From the NCBI GenBank assembly GCA_937965925.1, contig CALCME010000020.1, positions 1 to 12,825 on the forward strand: a stretch of 12,825 nucleotides of DNA. Direction: 5' to 3'. The position numbers and the translations under genes were made by a program. The notes below the pieces were generated by a model. It had not been told where the DNA came from. It ran no database searches and worked only from the letters and a program-made list of their open reading frames with translations. Shown here piece after piece: positions 6,094 through 12,825 of this stretch; the stretch's first letter is position 1; the number at the start of each line of letters is the position of its first letter. Origin of the DNA: Candidatus Absconditabacterales bacterium (GTDB lineage Bacteria; Patescibacteriota; Gracilibacteria; Absconditabacterales; Absconditicoccaceae).

Positions 6094-8691
6094 ATGACAG
6101 ATACAGGTGATACATGATTTTTGGGAGGAATGTTTGGTGGTGATAGCTGAGCATGATTTCTCTCATGACTCGGAATTGAAGTGGAAGACAAGAAAATTGA
6201 ATCTCTCACTCAGAAAGAAGAATCTAAGGAGACATTCCTAGACGTATCTAAGAAAACTGAGAACGTTCAAAAAATCGATTCTTCATCACTCAAAAAAGAG
6301 AACAAAGAGAGCGAAAAGAATAAGAACGATGCTAGTCCATCATCTGTGAAAGAAGATGAAAAGAAGCCTTCTGAGAAGAAGACAAAAGAACCTAAACAAA
6401 GAATCTCTGTAAATGAGAGACTTTTAGCATCGAACGGTGCTGTTCCTGTTCTTTCTGAAGCAAGAGTAATCAAAAAAGCTACCCCAGTTGTGAAGGAAGA
6501 ACCAACGAAGAATCAATCTGGGAGACCCAAAAAGAAAGATACATCAGCTGTTGATGATCTGATCAAAAAGAAAACAGGGGGTGGGTATATGAAAGACTTA
6601 GAGTCCTGAACTAAAAGGACATGAGGATGATGAACGATGAGGTTTACGAAATGAAAGAGTCGTCCTTCAGCTCCACCACGCTGAAATACGACAACATGAC
6701 GTCGTACATCGTGAGGGACGTCTAGAACTTGAAGAACGGGGAGACCAGGGAGGTGATGAAATAATCAAAGACCAGCTAGGCCACAAAGACCAGCAAAACC
6801 AGGTAGTATTCAACTATGAAGAACACAAAATAGCCAAACAATGTCAACGAGAGACATTATTGCGCAACAAACCAGATCTAAAAGACCGAAAACATATAAG
6901 GTGTCAGATAATCTTAAAAAGAAAGAAACAATTACTTTATGAGAAACAATTACGGTAAAAGAATTCTCAGAGAAAATGTGAGTTCCTCTTCCGGAAGTAA
7001 TGAAAGTTCTTTTGATGAACAAAATTATTGTTGCTGCTCAAGCGAGTATCGATTTTGATACAGCTCAGTTGATTTGAGAAGAATTTGGTGTAACTCTTGA
7101 GAAAGAAACATGAGATCTTTCGGTAACAGATGTTCTTGAAGCAAACCTTGAGTCTATTCTTGCACAAGATAAAGAAGAAACAACCTGACTGCTGACGAGA
7201 CCTCCTATTGTTACTATCATGGGACATGTTGATCATGGAAAAACAAAGTTGTTAGATTACCTTAGAAAAACAGATATCGTTTGATGAGAAGCATGAGGTA
7301 TTACTCAGTCTATTTGAGCTTCTCAAGTAGTTCATGACGATCAGAAGATAACCTTTATCGATACTCCAGGGCATGCCTTGTTTAGTTCGCTTAGAGCAAG
7401 AGGATCAAAAATTACAAATATTGTTGTCATCGTTGTAGCTGCAGATGATGGAGTAAAACCACAAACTGTGGAAGCGATTCGTCATGCGAAAGATGCTTGA
7501 GTTCCTATTATTGTTGCTATCACGAAAGTTGATCTATGAAACAAGAGGATGGATGAAATAAAATGACAACTTTCTGAAAATTGACTTACTCCGGAAGACC
7601 GAGGAGGAGAGACGATGATTGTTCCATGTAGTGCAATGACAGGGCAAGGAATAGATGATCTTCTTGATACGATTTTGCTTCAAACTGAAATGCTTGAGCT
7701 TCAGTATAATCCAAAAAGAGATGCTATTTGAGTTGTTCTGGAAGTAAATAAAGATGCAAGAAAATGAGTACAAACAACCTTATTAATCATGACAGGGACA
7801 CTTCGTGTATGAGATGTAATAGCTATACATGATACCTATGGTAGAGTAAGAAAGATGACAGACTGGAAGTGAGCTGATGTAACTGAGGCTACGTGATGAG
7901 ATACGGTTATGATCCTGTGAGTAAATGATGTTCCAGAGCCGTGAAGAATGGCAGAAGTCGTCTGATCAGATAAAGAAGCTCAAAAGAAGATTGCTCTTAT
8001 TCAAGAACATCAGGATAAACATAAAAATGAAGTTGCTCTGCAAAGTATTCTTGATAGAATTTCAAAATGAGATGCTGTTCAGTTGAAGCTTATTTTAAAA
8101 GCAGACAGTTTTGGTAGCTTAGAGGCTATTAAGCACTCTACCACCAAAATTCCTCTTCCAAAGAATGTTGAAATTAAAGTGATACACGATGATGTTTGAG
8201 GCATTACTGATTCTGATCTTGCGTTTGCTAAAGCTGCAAATGCCTTGGTTATTTGATATAATGTCCCTCTTCCGTGACCAATTAGAAAGAAAGCTGCGCA
8301 AGACCAGATCCAACTCAAACAGTATGATATCATCTATGAATTTATGGAGTATATTGAAGATTTGAGTAAGTGACTTATTGAAGTTGAGAAGGTAGAAACA
8401 CTTATTTGAAAAATGAAAGTATTGGCTCTTTTCTTCAAAAAAGGAAAAGAAATGATTGTATGAGGGAAAATTATTGAATGAAAGGTTGAAAATCGTGCTA
8501 CATTCAAGGTTATGAGAGACGATGATCAATGGGCAAATTGAAGAATTACTTCTTTGCAGAGAGAAAAAGATAGTGTGAAGGAGGTGAAAGAAGGGTATGA
8601 GTGTGGGATTAAAATTAGAACATCTAAGAAAATTCTTGTCGATGATATTATAGAATTTTATACGATGCAAGAAGTGAAAGAAGAAGCTTAA
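6094..8691 (+). CDS. infB: translation initiation factor IF-2
   Basis: IF-2 is the GTPase that brings initiator tRNA to the 30S subunit and promotes 50S joining. The 865-aa product is read with UGA = Gly; ATG at 6094, stop TAA. Residues 1-171 begin with a Gly/Phe-rich patch and continue as a Lys/Glu/Ser-rich disordered region. About 172-240 is a Gly/Arg/Pro/Thr-rich linker encoded with about twelve UGA codons. About 284-337 is an IF2_N-like helical domain (TVKEFSEKMGVPLPEVMKVL). The G domain has GHVDHGKT (377-384), GGEAGGITQSIGA (397-409), DTPGH (423-427) and a G4 motif written TKVD (Thr477) rather than the NKxD usual in IF-2. Beta-barrel and C-terminal domains follow, including KADSFGSLEAI, DDVGGITDSD and the terminal fMet-tRNA-binding-type module. 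Total length is typical for a long-form IF-2. It is divergent from cca and 63 bases ahead of pth with no terminator between, so the two are probably co-transcribed. Confidence 0.95.
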
Positions 8692-8754
8692 TTTATTGAT
8701 GTTTTCTTGCTTCTTAGTTCTTACTTACTCACTCTCTCAACTTATTCGTTCCAT

Positions 8755-9306
8755 ATGCTAAAACTTATTGTCTGATTATGAAATCCATGAAGAAAATACG
8801 AACAAACCAGACATAATGCTGGTTTTTTTGTTATAGATCAACTCGCTGAAGATTTATGATGAACTGATTTTTTGTATGCAAAGAAATTTGATGCAGAAGT
8901 AAGTAGTTGAATTATTTGAAAACGACAAGTTATTTATATGAAACCACAGACGTTCATGAATAAGTCATGATGACCTGTTTCTAGAATTATGAGCTACTAT
9001 GGTATAGATAAGAAGGATCTCCTTGTACTACATGATGATATAGATCGTCAATCAATGACAACAAAACTAAAATATAGTGGAAATCACGGAGGTCATAACT
9101 GAATAAAAGATATTATTGCGAGATGTTGATCTAAACAATTTTGGAGACTAAAACTGTGAGTATGAAGACCATCTCATCCATCGTTCCCTATTGTTGAGTA
9201 TGTGTTGGGGCGTATGAATGATCAAGCACTTGATCATTGGTCATCTACTTTGGTTCGCAAAGAACTCGTAGAGAAAGTAGAGCAGTGGTTGAAAAATACT
9301 GGATAA
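8755..9306 (+). CDS. pth: peptidyl-tRNA hydrolase
   Basis: Hydrolyses peptidyl-tRNA released during abortive translation and recycles the tRNA. The 183-aa length is typical of bacterial Pth. Conserved motifs: LIVGLGNPGRKYEQTRHN (residues 4-21), with catalytic-type His20 and Asn21; MKPQTFMNKSG (62-72), with Asn69; LLVLHDDID (89-97), with Asp94; GNHGGHNGIKD (109-119), with Asn115; then LGVGRPSHPS. Three of the glycines in GLGNPG are UGA codons, strong evidence for the recoding. The ATG at 8755 places the first motif exactly where the family has it, and the stop is TAA. It follows infB by 63 bases without a terminator and is followed by 10-bp repeats and an intrinsic terminator, so it is probably the last gene of an infB-pth transcript. 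Confidence 0.96.
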
Positions 9307-9320
9307 TGCTGGCTACATAC

Positions 9321-9350
9321 TAGATAATACTGGATAATATTTGATAATAC
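9321..9350. repeat. three tandem 10-bp repeats containing GATAAT
   Basis: TAGATAATAC, TGGATAATAT and TTGATAATAC lie head to tail, placing GATAAT at 9323, 9333 and 9343. A fourth GATAAT at 9302 overlaps the pth stop codon. The 10-base period matches one DNA helical turn. The array sits between pth and its terminator. It could be a protein-binding site or simple slippage. Confidence 0.55.
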
Positions 9351-9393
9351 TATGAACTAAAAATAATATATGTACACAAGAACATGATTCTAC

Positions 9394-9419
9394 AAAGCTC
9401 CTTTTTGGAGTTTTTTTTT
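9394..9419 (+). terminator. intrinsic terminator after pth
   Basis: AAAGCTCC (9394-9401) pairs with GGAGTTTT (9407-9414), with one G·U pair and a 5-base loop, and the T-run continues to 9419. It probably ends the infB-pth transcript. The outer pairs are weak, but the position and T-tract are right. Confidence 0.75.
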
Positions 9420-9450
9420 GTTATACCTATACTTAGCATATACACGTAGC

Positions 9451-9456
9451 TATAAT
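9451..9456 (+). promoter_or_regulatory. -10 candidate for the membrane-protein module
   Basis: TATAAT lies 68 bases before the ATG at 9524 and shortly after the pth terminator, where a new promoter is expected. No good -35 box is found at the right distance, so the call rests on the hexamer and its position. Confidence 0.3.
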
Positions 9457-9523
9457 TACTTGTACGTTAACTCCTTTAGTTATTCTACTAACCGTTATTT
9501 GACTCTTTTTTCCCAATGTATCC

Positions 9524-10441
9524 ATGACTGTAAAATCACTTCTTCATAGTTCGGCTTTTATCGTGAGTTTTGTGTTTTTTATGATTCTTGTGATCTTGTT
9601 TTCTTTTATGTGATCAGGACAGAGTTTTACTCTTTTTAAAGCATGGACGGTACATCAAAACCTTAAGATATGAAGTAATTTTGTGAGAGTTTCTGAGATT
9701 GAGAGTCCTATTGTTTGAATGGTTTTAGCTCAGGTAAAAGTCTGACAGGGGAGTTATTATGGAAACAACTCGTATGCTTCAAGTATGAGGCTGCGTAATC
9801 AAACTGAAGCGTTGGTTGGGGTTGATATCCTTAAGGCTCTCAGAGAGTCAAGTGATCCACAACAAATGTTAGATATACACCTTGGTCAGCTAAATCAAGC
9901 TACAGATGATATTGTCGCAAATCGTGATTCACTCCTAGAGATTGCTCAAGAGAAAAATCTTACATCTCAAGAATGTTATAGAAAGAAGCTAGAATGAGAC
10001 AGCATTTTCTTTGCATGAGTACAAGAAGACGACTCACAAAAGACTCAAGAATGATTAGATCAATCTTTGGAGTTTGGTCCATGTTACATTACAAATAGAA
10101 TTGAAGCAAATGCTTATGCATATATGGCTGAAAGAGTGACAGCATATTACTCATTAATCTCTCAAAGAAATCAAACATTATCGAATAACTCAGATATTCT
10201 TGTTAGTTCATATCCGCTTCTTCATGGAGGAATAGCAGAACAACTTGTCTGATTGAAACAACAACTTAATAGAGTTAATACAACTGATTTTTCTGAATTT
10301 GGTGAGTATTTTTCATTTTGAGTTCCCAAGGCAGACTCACTTCCCTCTCTACAGAATGTCCGATTTAATGAAAATGATCTCAACATTCCCACATTTGCGA
10401 ACCCTGTACAAAAACTGTGAGATAAAGATTCAGTTGAATAG
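9524..10441 (+). CDS. hypothetical membrane-anchored protein, 305 aa
   Basis: Read with UGA = Gly, ATG at 9524 to TAG at 10441. The N-terminus has a short basic segment and one long hydrophobic helix (about residues 12-29, IVSFVFFMILVILFSF) followed by GSGQSF, a signal anchor or uncleaved signal peptide. Most of the protein would lie outside the cytoplasm. The soluble part has a region of short repeated Tyr/Ser/Gly/Asn (GSYYGNNSYASSM), then helical segments with many Gln and Leu (MLDIHLGQLNQATDDI, AEQLVGLKQQLNRVN). Two cysteines (QECYRK and GPCYIT) could form a disulfide. No family recognised. It is followed at once by two tiny membrane-protein frames, the first overlapping its stop codon, suggesting a translationally coupled unit. 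In-frame TGA codons at scattered Gly positions show that it is genuinely code 25. Confidence 0.8.
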
Positions 10442-10595
10442 GGGTCGGTTTATTAATTCATTGATTTTTTTACTTGTGTTTTTATTGTTTTTTAAATGTG
10501 TTTCATATTGTGATTTATGGTGTGTTTTAGTTGCAACTTTTCTTGTTTTCACTAGACTCATAGCACCTAAGTCTTTTAAGTGATACGAGTTCTAG
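10434..10595 (+). CDS. tiny two-helix membrane protein (53 aa), start uncertain
   Basis: This frame overlaps the end of the 305-aa gene and continues to TAG at 10593-10595. From a TTG at 10434 the product is 53 aa with two hydrophobic stretches (FINSLIFLLVFLLFFKCVSY, then LWCVLVATFLVFTRLIA) and a short basic C-terminus. GAGAT about ten bases upstream could be a ribosome binding site. Longer forms from ATG at 10374 or 10368 would overlap the preceding gene more. The penultimate part reads through one TGA as Gly. The next gene starts two bases after its stop, which supports coupling. No family recognised; reality is supported mainly by the membrane pattern and packing. Confidence 0.5.
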
Positions 10596-10597
10596 CT

Positions 10598-10798
10598 ATG
10601 GGAAAAACCGAAAAACGTTTCAATAAACGATTAATTTGATTAGTTATAGGTTCCGCAGTGATCTGAGGTTTATCGATGACTCCAAAAGGAAAATCTTTCT
10701 GGAAGAGGACGATAGATCGCGTAAAAAGACCGTTCAAATTTATGAGAGCAGGAGTGAGAGAAATGAGAAAAACAATGAAGACTAAAAATGAAAAGTAA
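10598..10798 (+). CDS. small membrane protein, YtxH-like (66 aa)
   Basis: ATG at 10598 to TAA at 10798, read with UGA = Gly. A basic N-terminus precedes a glycine-rich hydrophobic helix (about residues 12-28, LIGLVIGSAVIGGLSM), then TPKGKSFWKR and a strongly basic, probably helical tail of about 35 residues. The Gly-rich helix followed by a Pro-Lys-Gly-Lys segment resembles the small YtxH-type membrane proteins of other bacteria, but the match is short and tentative. It starts two bases after the previous small frame and is probably co-expressed with it and the 305-aa protein. A 131-base gap separates it from the Clp gene. Confidence 0.7.
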
Positions 10799-10855
10799 AT
10801 TGAAAAAAAGTTGAATTGTTGGTTTAATTTGTGAATAAAGGCGTTTCCAATACAG

Positions 10856-10885
10856 TTGACCATATAGATACTAGCGAACGATAAG
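10856..10885 (+). promoter_or_regulatory. possible promoter of the Clp ATPase gene
   Basis: TTGACC (10856-10861) is followed after 18 bases by GATAAG (10880-10885), four of six -10 matches. It lies 45 bases before the ATG at 10930 in the gap after the small membrane genes. No CIRCE-like or other heat-shock operator was seen. Confidence 0.3.
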
Positions 10886-10929
10886 AAACCCAGTGATACG
10901 TAATTCTTTAGTTTTTGAACATTATTGTT

Positions 10930-12825
10930 ATGAAACAACAAAATTATACATTTACGAAAGATTATCTTGATTGTATTGCTCAAGCGAGTCTGTTTGTTAT
11001 GAAGAAAGATGTAGAGAATAATCAAATTCATGCAGATGATGTATTTTTTGGTGTGTGGAAGTATATTGAAAATTCTGGTTACTCAGAAGTGTTTTGGAAG
11101 ATGCTCTGAAGTAAATTTTGATCGAAACTTATCTGATCGTATATCGAACAATCGTTCCCGGAAGATCAAACGTTTCCAAAACAAGCAAATGTGAAATTTG
11201 TCCTTCAAAAATCTTTCCAGGAGACATTTACTCTCTATAAAGAGAAATGACTCGAAAAGTTACATTTTTTGGTTCTTTTTATGTCATGTTTGGATGATCT
11301 TTCAGACGAATTTACATGATATTTGAAAAAACATGAATTCGACGTCTCCTTTACAAAACAAAAATTAGAGAAAATAATTGATATTATTATGGAAATAGAT
11401 ATGACTCCTATCGAATTTTTTCAGATGGTACATAGTATGGTAAAAGCACTTGGTTTGAATATTTCTGATATGGAAATGTTCTTTGATATGTCTCAGATCG
11501 AGCATATGGAAACAATGATGTCAGAATGAGTTGATACAATAGAACCAGGAGAGCCATCAAAGACTAAAATAGATGAAAATTGAAAGAAAGAAGAAAAGAA
11601 ACTTACCATAGAATATTTTGCTACAGATCTTACAGATGAAGCTCGTAAATGATTCTTAGATCCAGTAATCTGAAGAGACAAAGAAATACAGCAGATTATC
11701 TATACTCTCATGAGAAAGACAAAAAACAATCCTCTATTGATTGGTGAAGCATGAGTTGGGAAGACGGCTATTGTTGAATGATTTGCACAAAAAATTCTTA
11801 CGAAAGATGTTCCTCAAAAACTACAGAACAAAAGACTTATGATGGTTGATATTTGATCTCTGGTTGCGTGAACAAAATACAGAGGTGAATTTGAGGCAAG
11901 ACTAAAAGCAATTGTAGAAGAAGCAATGGACCCTACCAATAACATTATCATGTTTGTCGATGAAGTACATACGTTAATATGAGCTGGAAATGCTGAATGA
12001 AGTGCAGATGCTGCAAATATTCTCAAACCACTCCTTAGTAGAGGTAAAATTCAGATGATATGAGCAACAACATTTGATGAGTATCAAAAACATATAGAGA
12101 AAGACGCAGCGCTGAAAAGAAGATTTCAAGAAATAACGGTTGATGAACCTTCTCATGATGATACGATTGCTATTCTTAAAGGTATTAGAGAGAAGTTTGA
12201 AGAATACCACGGGGTGACAATTTCTGATGAGTCAATTGACTATGCGGTGAGTTATAGTATGAGATATATCATGAACAAACATCTTCCAGACAAAGCTATT
12301 GATCTGATAGATGAAGCGTGTGCAAGAGTTTCAACATTAAATCAGAAGTTAGAAAAGAACACTTCATATACGAAATTGGAAAAGAAGATAGAAAGACTGC
12401 AAGAAAGTATTCAATTTTCAATTGAGAAGCAAGATTATTTTAAAGCTGCAGAACAGAAAGATAGAGAAGAAGAACTAAAAAAACAACTTACAGAGATGAG
12501 AAACAAGAATACACTACCGGAGCACCTTAGACCAAGAATTGAAGCACTTCATGTGTGACAAGTTCTTTCAGACAAAATGTGACTTCCACTGGAACAAGTT
12601 ACTGAATCAGAAGTGAAACAGCTTGCTCATCTAGATACGGATCTTAAGGATCTTATCTATGCACAAGAGGAAGCAGTTGATGCTGTAGTAAAAGCAATCA
12701 GAAGAAATAGACTGTCTCCTATAGAACACAAAAAACCTATTGCATCGTTCTTGTTTCTCTGACCGTCAGGAGTTGGGAAAACGTATATGGCAAAATTACT
12801 TGCGAATGAGTATTTTGCTGATCCT
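10930..12825 (+). CDS. clpC: ClpC-type AAA+ unfoldase (3' end cut off by the window edge)
   Basis: Hexameric ATPase that unfolds proteins, normally for degradation by ClpP. 632 codons are present and the frame is open at the window end. Residues about 1-125 resemble two Clp_N repeats (FTKDYLDCIAQASLFVMKKD and a second weaker copy). About 130-225 is an extra helical, Met-rich and then charged linker. D1 has GEAGVGKT (272-279, Gly275 is UGA), AGTKYRGEFEARLK, the Walker B segment IIMFVDEVHTLIGAG (Asp344, Glu345), GATTFDEYQKHIEKDAAL and KHLPDKAIDLIDEA. A short coiled coil at about 480-520 with QDYFKAAEQKDREEELKKQL matches the small middle domain of ClpC rather than the long one of ClpB. D2 begins with SFLFLGPSGVGKTYMAKLLA (Walker A 611-618, first Gly is UGA). 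The ClpP-binding loop lies beyond the window, so pairing with ClpP cannot be checked. A TTG at 10915 is an alternative start. Confidence 0.93.

Noticed and set aside
8119..8670. Minus-strand frame of 183 aa
   Set aside because: It is antisense to the C-terminal half of IF-2; its Phe/Asn/Ser-rich composition is what reverse-read Lys/Glu codons give.
10576..11031. Minus-strand frame of 151 aa with hydrophobic stretches
   Set aside because: It overlaps the 66-aa membrane gene, the promoter gap and the Clp N-terminus on the other strand. The hydrophobicity comes from complementing Lys/Glu-rich codons, and no family was recognised.
1..12825. UGA read as tryptophan (Mycoplasma-type code)
   Set aside because: TGG is used for Trp, and TGA falls on glycine positions of well-known motifs, not on Trp positions.

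Overview
The window comes from an AT-rich bacterium that reads UGA as glycine (translation table 25), as in Candidatus Absconditabacteria (SR1) and Gracilibacteria (BD1-5) of the Patescibacteria/CPR. This is visible in the sequence. Under the standard code every gene shatters, but with UGA = Gly long conserved proteins appear, and in-frame TGA falls on near-invariant glycines: the IF-2 switch region EAGGITQSIGA, the Pth N-terminus GLGNPG, both Walker A motifs of the Clp ATPase, and GDSADN of the 5'-3' exonuclease. TGG still encodes Trp, which argues against the Mycoplasma code. All ten genes whose ends lie inside the window stop with TAA (5) or TAG (5). Absconditabacteria and Gracilibacteria cannot be told apart from this window.

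Layout, left to right. Positions 1-336 (minus): a truncated VC0807-like membrane protein. 337-719: a gene-free stretch with several hairpins and the likely exonuclease promoter. 720-1625 (plus): a stand-alone PolA-type 5'-3' exonuclease. 1626-1824: a cluster of hairpins, including a perfect inverted repeat. 1825-2289 (plus): a DUF6428-like protein with a Cys/Gly-rich tail. 2319-2801 (minus): an unrecognised 160-aa helical protein behind a full-consensus promoter. 2874-2905: a minus-strand terminator. 2975-3661 (minus): an acidic lipoprotein. 3781-5859 (minus): an unusually long CCA-adding enzyme. 6094-8691 (plus): infB. 8755-9306 (plus): pth, then 10-bp repeats and a terminator. 9524-10798 (plus): three tightly packed genes for a membrane-anchored protein and two tiny membrane proteins. 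10930 to the window end (plus): a truncated ClpC-type AAA+ unfoldase.

Most identifiable genes belong to information processing: tRNA 3'-end maturation (cca), translation initiation (infB), peptidyl-tRNA recycling (pth), DNA repair and replication (exonuclease), and protein quality control (clpC). cca and infB are divergently transcribed from a shared region at about 5860-6093. infB and pth probably share a transcript that ends at about 9419. The lineage-specific material is the acidic lipoprotein, the 160-aa protein and the 9524-10798 membrane module. No CRISPR array, transposase, rRNA or tRNA gene was recognised.
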